A DNA stretch of 64,000 nucleotides from Metarhizium brunneum (Eukaryota > Ascomycota > Sordariomycetes > Hypocreales > Clavicipitaceae), in the NCBI RefSeq assembly GCF_013426205.1, contig NC_089422.1, positions 4,898,001-4,962,000 of the forward strand. The letters are read 5' to 3'. A program made the translations under genes and the position numbers. The notes under the pieces are model-generated. The model was not told where the DNA came from, made no database searches, and saw only the letters and a list, made by a program, of their open reading frames with translations. This document shows, one piece after another, positions 34,628-47,700 of this stretch (position 1 is its first letter; every line of letters begins with the position of its first letter).

Positions 34628-35222
34628 TTACTCGCTCTGGCCGGCGTTCTGGGGTCGCTTGAGAACTTCAATGCTGCCTGTAGTCACGAGTCAAAAGGGG
34701 AGTCTTGCGAAAAGGGGAACACCGATACGCACGCTGAACAATATTCAGGCCACTGCGAGTCTGGCCATTGGGGTCCTGGTATGTGCTGATCGTAGCATCA
34801 CCCTCAACGTAAACCATGGCACTGTTTTGACATGGTTAGCAGGGCAAGTCCTCCGACATGGCTCGGTACAGTGGCCGATCGGGCAAAGGTTTTCACCACA
34901 GTGAAAACGGCAGGATTGGACAAGGAAGCGCAGGCAAGGCGACGTACCCCTTGGGCAGACTCAGCAAAAAGTCTTTTCGGGGACCCTCAGCAAAGCTGGT
35001 AACACGGAACCAGCTGGTCTGGCGGTTGTCCTTGGGGCCAGTGTTGCTGGCGACAGCGTACTTGAGGATCTCGCGACCGCTGCTGGTGGGCTGGATCTCG
35101 GGGGTATCGGCAAGATTGCCAATAATGGAGATGCGGGCAACGGATCGCGGCGAGGAGGTGCTGAAGGAGCGCGCGGCGCCAGCAGAGGCGACGGTGGCAC
35201 GACGGAGAAGGAAGGACGACAT
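34628..35222 (-). CDS. rim1: Mitochondrial single-stranded DNA-binding protein (Rim1-like)
   Basis: Three exons: 34948-35222, 34733-34821 and 34628-34677, coding 137 aa, the usual mtSSB size. The N terminus (MSSFLLRRATVASAGAARSFSTSS) is a mitochondrial presequence. The OB fold follows: RISIIGNLADTPEIQ, ILKYAVASN, TSWFRVTSF, LLSLPKGAMVYVEGDATIS, TRSGLNIVQRSIEVL. It coats single-stranded mtDNA during replication and repair. Exons 2 and 3 are short (89 and 50 nt). They were recovered by matching splice phase to the family sequence, and the model ends in NAGQSE and a TAA at 34628-34630. Confidence 0.94.
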
Positions 35223-36876
35223 TGTGATTAATCGGCTATTTGGAGAGAGGCTCGAATTGGCGTGGCAATGGGCGATGGCGATGGCGGGCGAAGAGACTAT
35301 TCGAGGGTGGGATGGGGTGTGTGTGAGTGCGAAAGGGAAGCGAGCTTGGGTCTGCAGATGCTTGATATCAATTGATCGGCTGCGATTTGATGTCTGGAAG
35401 ACATGAACGACCAAATGGCCCCTGCCCCTGCCCTGCCCTGCCCTCTCAGGGTGCTGCTGGTCATGCTCAAGTGGTGCGGCACTGCTGGTAACCAATCCGC
35501 AGCCGCCCTGGAGGAGGCAGAGCAGAAGCATGGACCACTTGAGGGTGGCGGTCGCGTCAGACCGCGTCAAGTCCAAGCTCCATTAATAAGGTATCTAACG
35601 GGTATCGCGACGAGCTTTGATTGGCCGCCTTCCTGGATGCATAAAGTCACGAAATGATGGTCAATCTGGACGAATCGTGGGGTCTGCCATCGGCCATCTG
35701 GGAGTCGGCCATTTATGCACTATGCGCTCGAACAAAGATATGCCGACGGTTATTCTATACTCCCGACCAAGAGGGAACAAACAGCGCTGTTGCCTGATCT
35801 GTACAACTAAGCCCCAGCATGAAGCCTTTCTCTCCTGCAGAACTCGGCATCAGGAACAAAAGGCCATCGAGCTGTCTCTCAGGCTTCCCCCGTCCCCCTT
35901 ATCCTATTTCCACATTCTATATTCGACCAAAGGGGTGGCCAAGATGCTCCCGTCCATTTAATCTCCAGGGCACCTACAAGGCGCCTCTGTTCTCGCCATT
36001 CCCGGCGCGACGGTAATAGCTTCCGCCATGCGCGAACAGATTCCAGCTCTGGCCCAATGGGATCCGCACCGCCCATCTGCCGAGACTACGTCGTAGTACG
36101 TACAACCAATCTCTTGCAGATGTTCTCTTCAAGCCGTGTTCTGCACAAACCAGACACCAGACATGTCAACGTGCGCGTTCCTGCTCGCCGCATCGCAGCC
36201 ACGGTGGGTCTCCCCGTCTCTTCCAGGGGACGTGGCTTCCCGATTTGGGTGTCAATAGACTCACGTCAATAGCCTCAGCTCTACTCGGCATGGCAGGCAA
36301 ACTTCGACAACAGCCATTGTAAGCTAGAGAATCTTACATCGGGTACTCCCGTTGTTGCGATGACAGCCACGGCCTTGAGGTATCTGAGGCAAATGTGCAG
36401 CTTGCTTCCTTTTTTTTATTTTTGGTGGTGAAACTCTTGCCGTGATATTTGTTTGTATCCTCGTCATGGCCCGGCTGTGTTACTCCATGTCACAATAAAG
36501 CCACTATGGGTTGAATCCTGTCTTGTCACTTGCAAAGGTGTATCTTTGTATTGGCTCAATAAGGAAGTTGAATCCTAGACATGCGTCCTACTGTCATCAT
36601 GTATTCAATACTCTTTTGTCTTTTTGTCTCCTCATTGCCAATTGTCGGGGCTCTATAAGACTCCCCCTTCCGCAGGCAGTGATACAATAAGTAGAATGTC
36701 TAACTTTTGTGTACGGCTAGTCACAGAAGGAGAGGGAGCTTGGTGAAAACACACAGTCAACTTCGGGCCTGCTTCCATCTCGTCCTTCTTGCGTTGGGAT
36801 AAGCCGTGAGCTGCTCTTCGTTGTATTCTTCTTCGTGATACCAAGCCCAATCGACCGCTTCTCAACAACCCCAGAC
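35223..36876. other. Divergent promoter region, mtSSB and STE3
   Basis: 1.65 kb between the mtSSB start (minus) and the receptor start (plus). No supported gene. Contains a CCCTG pentanucleotide run at about 35420-35446, AT-rich stretches near 36410-36430 and otherwise unremarkable sequence. Confidence 0.5.
35420..35446. repeat. (CCCTG)n short tandem repeat
   Basis: Four to five slightly varying CCCTG units, about 200 bp upstream of the mtSSB start codon. Confidence 0.75.
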
Positions 36877-38619
36877 ATGGAGACATCACCACTTCATCTT
36901 CTCCAGGCTCGCGGCCCAGTCACCGTCGTAGCAAGTGCTCCGACATTCCCTCCCTACACTTCTCCGGGCTTGACTGCCAACCTAGTTTGTCGAGTCTTGC
37001 TCGCCGTTGTGGCCAACTTGGTCTGCCTCGTTCCGCTTCGCCTGCTGTACCGCAACGGCGAGCTTGCCGCAGTAGTGTTTATCCTGAATACCCAGATTAA
37101 GAACCTCGAGACCATCATAAACGCACTCATCTGGCGCAACGACGACATCATGTCATGGTGGGCTGGCTATGGCTGGTGTGATTTCGACGCCTACATCCAC
37201 AACATCAGCATCGGGCTTTTTGTTACCTGTCTGCTGGCCATTATGCGCAACCTGGCGCAACAAGTTGGTTTGATGAGAGCCAATGCGCTTACAACGAGGG
37301 AGAGGCGTCGCCGCAACTTGATCCAGGCGCTCATCATCTTCCCCTTTCCCATCCTCCAGCTCGCATTGACTTGGCCACTTACAGCCCAGCGCTATTTGGT
37401 TGGCACGCTGATGGGTTGCAACTGGATACCGCATCCCTCTTGGCCATTTCTTATCTTCTTTGTTTTGCCGCCTCCAATCTTTGCCTTGATTACCACGGGA
37501 TATGCTGGTAAGTGCCGCGCCGAGTGCCTCGTGAAGACGTGGGCTGACATATACACCCTCTTCTCCTCACCCTTTCTAGTCCTTATTTACAAGAGATTTC
37601 GACAAGTTCACAAGACGACCGAAACGGCTCTCTGCGGCAACCGCATAGCACAGCAGAGGAGCCAGCGAACAAGAAGAAAGCTCTATCTCATGGTCATTTC
37701 GATTCTCGTTCCGTTTCTCCCCATAGTCATTGCACTGTCCGTACTCAACATTATGGACATGCATGGCATCAAGCCATACAGCTACGATCAAGTTCATAAC
37801 CATGCTTCCCCATTCCCATGGAACACAATCATTTTCTTTCCTTCAAGTGAGATCAGTTGGACCTACATGAACAACTGCTACATCCCAATTGCCACCGCCA
37901 TTCCTATTTTTGTCTTTTTCGGTCTCACCAAGGATGCCATCAACGACTACCGGCAGGTTCTCCTCTTCTTTGGCTTCGGTGCCATCTTTCCAGGTCTACA
38001 CAACGAGTATGATCCCGACAGAACCGTGACTACGAGCGGAGGCTCCTTTGGATCTGGCCGCCTTCAGCAAACGCTGACTAGGTAATATTCCCAGGCTTTT
38101 GTTTGTTTTCTCACCATGACCTCTCTGCTAACACCAACACCACACAGCATGCCATCAAAGGCCGAGATTCCCACCTCGTCCAATCCGTCCAGCCAGACCG
38201 TGTCCTTGGGAATCGAAGGTTCGTTGAGTCACGAATCGAGACAACCAGGTCCGCATTTCTCCATGGAGATTGAGCCAGCCACTCAACCTACCAGGCTCCC
38301 TGGTAATAATCCCTTCCTATTCCGTACTCGCCATACCACTACTGTACCGCCATCTCTACGACGATGGTTCCAGGTGAAGAAAAGCCAGCAAAATGCTGAG
38401 ATTGTATCACATCTGGGTCCAGTTCATTTAGGTTCGCCTTTGACGAAAGCCTGTCGTGAACCAGGTCTGTCCGAAGCTAATGTCCAGACGACAGTTTGGT
38501 GTGGGGATGGAGGCGAGTCCGGGCCATCTCAGTCTGTCCGAATTGTCAGGAAGGCAGCACCTAGGAGTGTCCACGTTCAAACAGCGGTGTCACGAAAGAC
38601 CGAAACTATCACAAACTAA
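36877..38619 (+). CDS. pre1: Ste3-type pheromone receptor (a-factor-like receptor)
   Basis: Three exons: 36877-37507, 37580-38081 and 38148-38619, coding 534 aa. It is a seven-helix G-protein-coupled receptor for a lipopeptide pheromone, active in mating and chemotropism. Helix 1 is near residues 30-55 after a short outer N terminus. Other markers are IWRNDDIMSWWAGYGWCDFD, RRRNLIQALIIFPFPILQLAL, LTWPLTAQRYLVGTLMGCNW, YKRFRQVHKTTE, LVPFLPIVIALSVLNI and the C-terminal helix 7 region FGLTKDAINDYRQ, all characteristic of Ste3/PRE-1 proteins. A Ser/Thr-rich cytosolic tail of about 160 residues follows. The first ATG is at 36877. The 72-nt first intron (37508-37579) is in frame with no stop. No mating-type genes are next to it. 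Confidence 0.93.
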
Positions 38620-39287
38620 CATGATGCGATTCATGCGACGGGTGTGTGGTCTTGCAAGACGGCGCGCGGTTGAAGGAGGATCTTGCTTTTGGGCTGTATT
38701 TTAGCTAGATGCCGCGAACCAAGACGAATGGCGAATACACAAATATTTTCATGTTGTAAAATTGGCCAAATACTTGAAAAAGTCAATTAATTGAGTACTA
38801 AGGAATTAACATTGTCATACATTATCAGATAAGACCCATCCACACGGGCCGCGAAGCAAACGGTGAAAAACTCCGGTTCTATGCCATGTACCCCCAATCA
38901 TACCACCTCTATGTAGTTACCGATTCACTGGACACGGCATGAGGATGTATAGTCCTTTTACATCATGTCTAGTTGTCACACTCCTGCACGCACTGGCTGT
39001 CCTGGCTCGTCCGTCTCAGAATCCCACCCATTACGCCATGGTATCAAACAATTTTGCAAATTCGTTCAAATCCATGACAACAAAAGATCAGAAAAAAAAC
39101 AATCAAAGAATCAAGAGCAACTTTTGATTAGTACTTGCGCGTTTTCGACACCCAAAAGGACTACTGTTTTGTTCTCCGTATGAAATCGTCAAAGTCAAGA
39201 CTGTCGTTGTGGTGTTTGGATAGAAAATGGAAGGAGTCAATGAGACACGCAGCCATTCCTGCCTTGTTTCCTGCATGTGACCACTGA
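38620..39287. other. Convergent intergenic region
   Basis: Shared 3' flank of STE3 (plus) and the TM-block protein (minus). AT-rich around 38700-38830 and 39050-39130. The short frame at 38939-39127 is not supported by anything. Confidence 0.5.
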
Positions 39288-42200
39288 CTAGCGAGCGCCT
39301 TTCTGCATTTTCCGCATGGCCTCTCTGTGAGCGTCAAGCATGTCTCCGTTTCGCATCCGCTCGTCAAATGCGCGGTCTGCATGTTCTCTTTCACGTTTCT
39401 GCGATTCTCTGCGCTGTGCTTCAGCCTCTTTCTGTCCCATGAGAACGCTCCGTTGCATTTCGATGTTGCGCTGCACTTCTGCCTCTCGGCCGCCGCCCAG
39501 TAAAGTCGAGGGCCCGAACGGGGTTTCACGTCCTGAAGGCGTTATAATTGGTGTTCCTGAACGGAGTTCCTGCTGCACGGATTGTCGGAAGCTGGCCAGC
39601 TGAGATTCTCGCACGGCCTGTGTGGGAAGAGTAGATACTCTCCTGGGTTGGTGAGAGTTGAATACGATGCTTTCAGAGCTCTCAAATCCAGATGTGGGCC
39701 GTGACGGCGCCTTTATGGATTGGGATGGCGAACGTGACAAGGACATCAAGCTGCTTTGGCGCATGATCTCCTTTCGCTGACTTAGAGGAACATCGTCAGG
39801 ATCGGCCACGTTGAAGGCAGCAGCATACGTGGGATAGTTGAAAAGCGAGCCGCCGTCGCTTCCAGGTCCCTGGTGAGCGAATATAGGCTCTGGCGTGCTT
39901 GACAACAGGCTTCCCTGAGACTTGCTTCGAAGGAACATTTCACGTTGTCCAATGAGGGTTTGGGGGCTCGAGTACGAAACTACACCTGACGTTGGATTTC
40001 GTCCCAGTACTGTCGCCGGGGAACCGTCTAGTATGATTGCTGACGAGTTGTTCGAAGCTGGCTGTTGCTTCTCAGATGCTTCATCCCGGACAATGGGCGA
40101 GTCTACCGCCTGAAGAGAGTTCTCCTCAGCGATTGGCATGAAGTTGGACGTCGAATGTCGAGGGCCAGAGGACTTTCGAAGAAGCGCTGCAGGCGCTATG
40201 ACAGGCGATAATGGCGTTCGCTGTTCGCCGGACGTTTCTAATCCTGTTGAAGATGAAGGCGTTACAAGACGTGTGGGTGGTGATAGGTCTTGTTTTGAGG
40301 AACGCTTGGCTAGGTGAGTATTGTTTCCCATGTCTGAAGCTTGAGATATTGATCGTCTCACGGCCGGCGCAGGAGTTCCATCCTTAGCTGTCTTCTGAAG
40401 CTCTGCAACATTGACCGGAGCAGCCTTCTCAGTACTGTTTTTTACCTCCTTCTTTGCTCTTCCAAGAGTAACTTGCAGTGCATCAGGTTCAGGACACTCT
40501 GCATTGCTCAAGTGCTTCGCCCACTCATTAGTTCTATAAGACATGGCGGCTTTCGAAAGCGGCCTAGGCAAGCGATCCTTGGTCAAGCTCGCGGGAGTAG
40601 AAGAGGCGGTTGCAACTGACTTGGCTCGTTCCGAGGCTTCGGGAGGAGTCAAGTCGGCGTATGGTTCACCACCCAGTTGCATAGCCTTGTCTTCTGACGT
40701 TGGCAATGTATCTCTAAGCTCAGTGGTGGTATCTTCATTTGGCTCACTGATGCCAACGACCGGGCCAGAGGTTGCTGTCGAAGTTGGGCTAGACTTTGTT
40801 TTTGGTTTCGTCGACTTGACACTATATCGTATTGTGTCGCCTTTTCCGCCAAGCTGGGCATCAATCTCAATGCTCCGTCTATTCGTTTCATCACCCTCGT
40901 GGATATTGCGCAGTTCATCATCACCGGTTATTGAATGAAGATTTCCTCCGCTGACGCTTTCATCGTCAATAGTAGCTGCCAAGGATCCTCCTTCATTCTC
41001 GGGTCTGCGAGTCTTCTCCAAAACAAGTTCCTCAGTGCTCTCACCCGCATCGGAGGCCACGTCGCCTCCTACACCTCCTGTACGGCCAGATCTGTGAGAA
41101 AAGCTTCGAAGGAGTGTCACAGATCCTTGAGATAGCCTCTTTACGAGCGACCTGTGCTTCAACGGCTCAGCAGCGGTCGCCTCCACGTCATCAGCAAAAG
41201 TGGCAATCGAAGATCGGTCTCCCTCGGACGCAGAATCAGCTGCTTCAGGGACAGTGAATGGCAATGGAATCACCTCAGGCACCTCCGTCATACTGTGAGC
41301 CTGAGGGCGGCGCTTGCCAGCCGTGGTTTCCTTTGAGTACCACTTCCCGTCTGTGAGCACATTTGCTTCCACACTTGAAGGCGCCTTTTCATCCAGCCGT
41401 TCTGCCTCAATATCCGTCGTCGACTCAGGGACGTCATCAGCAGCGACCCGAACAGTAATTTTTCCTTCGTCGGTGTCTTCATTGGCCATTAATCCGTCCA
41501 TTCCGTTTCTCGATGTGTCCGACTCCGACATGTCTGCCATTTCGATGACCTCGCCAGAAGTGCGTTGCTTAGATTCAACATAACTGGGCCGGAGTTTCTT
41601 TTCGCTTCCCACATCTCCATAGTCAGTTGCACGAGAGTCGGTGATGCTGTGGCTCATGCCATCACCGTATGCTCGCTCCCATTGACGCCGTTCCCGAGCA
41701 TTCAGGTCTTCAATATGGCGTCCGACATTTTCTTCCTCATTTTCCAAATTGCGTTGATCCTCAGCGCGCTCAGCGGCCCTCTTTTCTCTCTTCTCACGGA
41801 CAATTCTCCACAGTTTGATCTGCGAAATTATGCCAACTAAGAAAATGATTATCACAGCTGCTGTCTCAACCCGGATGCCCTTCGTCACAGGATAGGTATC
41901 CGCGCCAAGGGGGAACAGGTTGTCGTTAATGTCCCACACATAGGCCCAGAATTCTTTGAGGCCAGCCCGGCTGAAGCAATCGATACCTAAAATAGTGATT
42001 GTAGCACCTCCGAAGGATATCATGAAGATAAGGGCCCAGTCCCGTGTCCATCGGCTGAAGTAGAACGCAAACCCAGCGACTGTAAAGACTGCAATGAATA
42101 TGGCTTTGGAGGCAACTGCGTGCAACAGTCCACCGGGAACCAAACAAAGAAGCCACATACTAATGCAAAATCCACCCAAGGCACACCCAAATCCTTCGGT

Positions 42201-42883
42201 AAGTTCCTTGAAAAACATTGCTGCGGCGCCAATAGCGCAACCTGACATGACCACAGCAACAACGTACCCGCCTTGCAATGCGTTACTGACGGGAACATTC
42301 ATAACGTATACGATTAACACTGATACGCCAAGCGCCGTCATATACGCAGTGGAAAAGAAGGTGTGGATCCATCTGTTCTTTATTCCAACCAGTGTGTAAA
42401 TCACGCCGGTTACGAGCATAATGACTCCTGCGACTCCCCAGCCGGGAGTGAGTCGGGGTGGCAGTGGTAGCTGACCATTAGGTATCGTTGCTGGTTGGAA
42501 GAGTCAGCTTTCAGGGGAGAACTATCCAGTCATGCCACACGAATTCTCATACCGTTAAAGAATGTGGCATTGTCCAAGGGTCCGTCAGTGGCAATGGTGA
42601 GCGGCAGAGTACTCGTCGGACGGTGTGTCGAAGTTGGCGCGTCGGTGATGGTGCCACTCAATGTCGACGAAAGCGACTCTCCTCCTCTTTCTTTTGGGTC
42701 CTTCCCATCATTGTCTATTCGAGCAGAATTGGTCCCTTTCGGTGCCGATGAAGATGAGGTCGGTATAGTCGTAGGTGTCGGATTGTCGTCCCTCTTGACA
42801 ACATCAAAACTCTGCGAAACTGCACTCTGGACGATCAAAGCCAAACACAGCAAAGCCCACAGGCGCGCTGTTTTAGGGAGCAT
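39288..42883 (-). CDS. Large membrane protein with signal peptide, TM block (TM7S3/TMEM198-like) and disordered tail
   Basis: Two exons, 42553-42883 and 39288-42490, coding 1177 aa. A signal peptide (about residues 1-24, hydrophobic LWALLCLALIVQS) is followed by a Ser/Thr/Pro-rich outer region of about 100 residues that is likely O-glycosylated. Seven or eight hydrophobic helices lie between about 130 and 340 (GWGVAGVIMLVTGVIYTLVG, SVLIVYVMNVPV, GGYVVAVVMSGCAIGAAAMF, ISMWLLCLVPGGLLHAV, AIFIAVFTVAGFAFYF and others). This resembles the DUF4203/TMEM198 type of fold. A cytosolic tail of about 800 residues is acidic, Ser-rich and ends in an Arg/Glu coiled coil (EAEAQRRESQKRERE). Function is unknown. 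Layout suggests a cell-surface or vesicle membrane protein with a signalling or scaffold tail. Confidence 0.85.
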
Positions 42884-44028
42884 GGTTTAGTCGAGGTTAC
42901 CAAGATTGTCAGAGACCGAGACGGGATAGATTTTGCCGGGTAATGCTCAGAGCGGCTTATATGAGCCTGTGAAGCATGATCGAGAGTCCCGGGCACAATT
43001 GTGGAAAGGAGGGGGACAAGGAGTTGAGGTCCAAAGTGAAAAGAAAGCGAAGAAAACCTCGGCAAGTCCTTTGCTAAAGGAAAGAAGAAACGATTGGTTA
43101 CTACACCCTGAGGGTTGTATATGTTGCTAACAGGAAGACGATATGCTCTGCGAACAGCTGGTAGGAGGAAGAGACTGGTCCATGAAACAGTCGACGACGA
43201 CGAGCGAGAAGGCAAAATACGAATACTAGTGAAAACCTGTTGTTTAGGTGGAAGGGAAAAAGTAAAGAGCACTCGGCAATCTTGCAGCGAATAAGCAAAG
43301 GCAATGGGTGCATACACACGACCGATACGCCAAAGAAAGACAGAGGAGAGAACTGGATGTTGGCTAAGGCTGGGCGACCAGCTTTTCTCAGACCCATGGC
43401 CATCCCCAGAAGACAAATCAGTTGCTCTATTGCCGGATCTAGGACTGCATTGGCGTCATCCAAGCGTCAGGACGAACAACTGAAAGTGAAAACGACCCCG
43501 GTTCAAACGGGCGAGTGGTCAGAGACACAAGGCGATAGCATCCGGGCCGCAGGTTGTAGGGCCAATTTCCCAGCTGGGGTTCCAGTGGAGTTCACCATGT
43601 GGATGACGGGCATGAGCATAGACGGTGGTAGGACAAGCACTCGACAGAGCGGGCGGAGCATCTCATTTGTCCACATGCTAATGCTCCTCACTCGCAGGTT
43701 ACACAATGATGGAAAGCTCGCGGTGGTTCGTTCCCATATTGCGGGATTGGCATGATATTGAAAGACTTTGTTCGTTCGGTATGAGGGGGGAAGGCTCTCC
43801 CAAGAAACGCCTGCTTCTCTACGGAGCACCAAGCACTTCATCGCTCGTACCAGACGCTGGCTCTACACCCACGGCTTCTAAATCGATACTATACCCCAAC
43901 TAGCGACGTCGTCCACTTGCCAGGCCAGCCCCGATCGGCGGAGACAGGGGCAGTTCCTAAAAAGCAGCTGGCCCTGTACAATACATACAAACCATCAGTT
44001 GTATGTACATATATGTAAGTAGTATGTG

Positions 44029-44058
44029 CGGAGTAGTACGGAGTAGTACGGAGTACCG
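44029..44058. repeat. Tandem array of CGGAGTAGTA units
   Basis: Three 10-bp units: two identical CGGAGTAGTA, the last changed to CGGAGTACCG. Each contains the core of the dispersed TACGGAGTA motif. Confidence 0.9.
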
Positions 44059-44695
44059 TCAAGTCGGCAGAGGGTGGAGTCCTTTGGTATCCCCGTACAA
44101 TGGGCCATGTTGGCAGTCCGCCGGGCTGGACCGATGTGTGGTAGTATATCCATCTACGGCTTCAGCAGCAGGGATGCCAGGGAAGACACTACCAGAGGGC
44201 CGACATTCTTTTATGGACTGGTCCTGACCTGCCGGGCTGCCCACCACTCAACCACTTGAGCGCTCATGGTCGCTAGCTCAGGTACAAGCGTACGCGCCAA
44301 GTTGCGCCACGCATTTCTACCTTGCGGTCAGTGTGACATCCATTCCGGAAAGGAGGGTTTTATTAGCTGACTCGAAAGGCGACCAAGGACGCCTTGGTGG
44401 CGCGGTGTGACTGGACAATGGTTGCTGGTTTGGTCACAGCCTCGCAGCGAGCGATGCAATGAAGGCATCAACGGTTCCCGCAAGATGGGCATCAAACACA
44501 TGAACAAACACCTGGCCTGCTTCACGCATGTGTTGCAGAGTAACGATATGTCAGATGTGGTTGTTCCATGTCTGTCTCAGTTGGCAAATCCCCGCGACGC
44601 AGTCAGATCTTCTCGTTTCAATCAATCACAGTGTACGGAATAGTAGTGAAGCAGCAACGACAAACTCCCCTCCTGCTCCATTTATATGCACCAAG

Positions 44696-44732
44696 TACGG
44701 AGTACAATGCGGAGTACATGTACGGAGTGCGG
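44696..44732. repeat. Cluster of three TACGGAG-type motifs
   Basis: TACGGAGTA at 44696-44704, then GCGGAGTAC and TACGGAGTG within the next 28 bp. The spacing is irregular, unlike the array at 44029-44058. Confidence 0.8.
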
Positions 44733-47700
44733 CCTGGTTTTGGAGCATCATGCAACTGAGTTCTCTCGGACAAGCCGTTTGAGATCTCCGAGTCCGGGCT
44801 CATAGGCACTCAGTTGCCAGTTGGCTCGTGGCCAGCAAAACCAGATGTGACGGCACGTACTCCATTGCGCACAACTCGAAAAAGAAGCGTTACATTGGTC
44901 TACAGCTCAGAGCATCGAGAGCAGTATTCAGGACATGTTTGCTCAGAGGTTCGCTGTCAAGAAAAACAAATACATCACGAGTATGCTCTTACAATGATAC
45001 ATTTCTGGTCATGCAGAAGACTTACAACGGCAGAAACGGAAAAGCACTACTATCCATCCGAGTCGTGTCTATTGGTCTGAAGGCAGGGGTATGTTGCCGG
45101 CGTGGTGGTAGTACTAGTACTTTCTTTTATCATGACCCCTGTCAACATCCCTTTCATCAGGTAGCCAACAGCCCTCAATGATCCTTTGACGTTCTCGCCT
45201 CAGCCTCAACCCTGGCAATGTTATGCGTGTAGCAGATGGCCGCTCTGGCCGGATCACGGTCTGTCTACTCGCGGCAGTGTCCCCCTTAATTTGTCACCAG
45301 CTGTAGCTTTTGAGTTCCGGAACCAACAGTCTGGAGTCAGCTGCTCGCCAGTGGTTTGTTGCGGTTAGCCTCTCTATGGATTTGCGGCATGTGTGGCAAC
45401 AGACACATCCCAGCCAAGAAGGAGAAGAAGAAGGAGAAGAAACTAATACTAGAAATTGATGTGGACGGCTGCGTGAGATAACGCAGGCAACTAGCAGAAA
45501 GGTTCGTACAATTCAAAGCAGCTCTCCACTTACAACGAATACTAACTGTTGTATGTATATCTGCACGCCGTGCCACTCAGTCCATGCTCTTTACAATGCA
45601 ATTACGGAGCACTAATACAAGCGTAGCTGCTTACACTTTTGCCAGATTTGTACGCGACAAGACTGGCTCGAAGTTTGACAACTCATCAAACATGCACACC
45701 GCCGCCGCGTAAGCCGGACGCATTTTTGGGGCTGGCGTACGGAGTATTACACAGGTGAAGGCGCCCGCCTGTCCAACTCCGGCGCTTTGCATTGGAGAAA
45801 CAGGAAAATTTACACGTCCGCGAAATTAAAGAGGGAATTTTGGCTTTGTGGGATAGGAATAGCATTCTCTTGGCTCTGGGGTGCTTATGCCATCCATCCA
45901 TTGAGAGATGGCGACAGGCCACAGCTCGCGCGCCACATCCCTGTTCATAGAAGTTGGCAGTGATACGGAGTAGAACCATCCCAAGATACGACTACTACTG
46001 GTCCCGCCCGGCTTCCCGATCGAACTCATCAATCATGGCCCATGGGTGCGCATGACACACCGGAGGTCCCGCGCAACCAGGCTCAGGACGCCGTTAGTGG
46101 CTTCTCCACGGAACACCCATCAACGGCAACGCGTTGTTAAATTAAAACGACCCACCTGAGAATGCGCTACGAGACGATCCCACGCTAAATGTCCTTCAGC
46201 TGGCTTGGTCCCGATCGACGATGGTAGCCGACGACATGGGAGCCTACGGCCAGCGCATATCGTCTTGCATAATACTACTCTGTACGGAGACGGGATACAT
46301 GAACCTGCGAGGTTTCGATCCAAGGTGAAGATATCGCCTCGGCTTCACCGTGGCTGTGTACCTGGTATCGCTATTATCGTTGTCGGTACGGAGGATTGCG
46401 CTGACGGGTTGTCGTGCATGTGTGCTTTTGTCATACGCACGAAAACACCTTTTGGTCGCACAAGTAATCAAGTGATGCGGTATAGATGTGCCTCAGCAGC
46501 TAATGATTTCAGTGCCATGCTCTAGGCTACGATTGTGTTGCAAACCGCATGATAGAGTTTGAGCTACCTACTATGCTGATGGCTCGGAGGGACTTGAAAA
46601 AGGCACACGATGGTTGTCAGCATCCCGAATACCCCGAGTGAGGCTGGCCATAATCTCCAGCCCGTCGGGAGGTTCCATCTGAGTGAACTTTTGTTGCCAG
46701 CCAATGTGCTTGCGTAGCTGCCCATCACCATCCCAACTTCCAAGCCCTTGGTCATGCGAGCTGTCCAAGTCAGTTATTTGGAACCAAGGGGGCCACAGAG
46801 CTAGCCGAGAGAAATTTCTATCCGACCTTCAGACCCCCTTCCGCGCCTTGGGCGAGGAAAGAGAGAAATGATGAGAATCCTTGGTGCCCGAACCTCGTCC
46901 GGCCAACACATTGGCATCGCGTTCAAGACTCGTGCGCCCGCACTCGCTCTACCTGGGACGCCAGCCAGGCAAATCGCAAGGCCACGTTTTCTAGCAATAC
47001 TATGCAATGCGTGTCTCGGACAGCTGTCACGATCGTTGTCCTATGTACTCCGCATTTCCTGTTCTGGTTTTTCCTTTGGAATAAAATGGCTCCATATACA
47101 TGCTACCTAGGTAGTCATCAACCTGGGCGTCGTTGTTCCCGACCGGATGCACGAGCTTCACGTGCGCCATTGCACAAAGGTCAAGCCTGCGATCACGGCA
47201 GGCGTTCAATCGTCTTGCGAGTGGCGGTCTTGAGCGAAGGACCAAGTTACTAGCAGCCCGGAGCGACACTGTGATGATGCAAGTCTAGAACAGAACACAG
47301 AAGAGAACTCTGCATATGCCCGTGCTCCATACAATGCGATGCGTCCACCTGGCAGATTCCGCGCACAGCGTAGCCACGACATGTCACAAAGGACGTGGCG
47401 AGTCTCGGCGACCAAGTGTGCAGCACATACTATAGTTACTCTGTGGTCTCGGGCAAAAAATGGCTCTTTTTTTTTTCTTTTTTGGCCCGTCGTCAAGGAC
47501 ATACGCAGCAGTATGCGTTGATAATGGGCATAAGTACATATCATAGCATGACATATCATATGCAGGCGACGAAATGCAGGGGCCGACAATACATACATAC
47601 GCCACAACTATCAGGAACCACAGTCTGTGCTTCTTTAGGCGGCGCTCTCGACACGCGAGAGTCAGGGTAGCGTTCTTCAACTAGCGGGGCAATCTCAGTG

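Noticed and set aside
36877..38619. STE3 as part of the mating-type locus
   Set aside because: No HMG-box or alpha-box gene, nor APN2 or SLA2 flanks, are in the window. Ste3 receptors are normally unlinked to MAT in these fungi.
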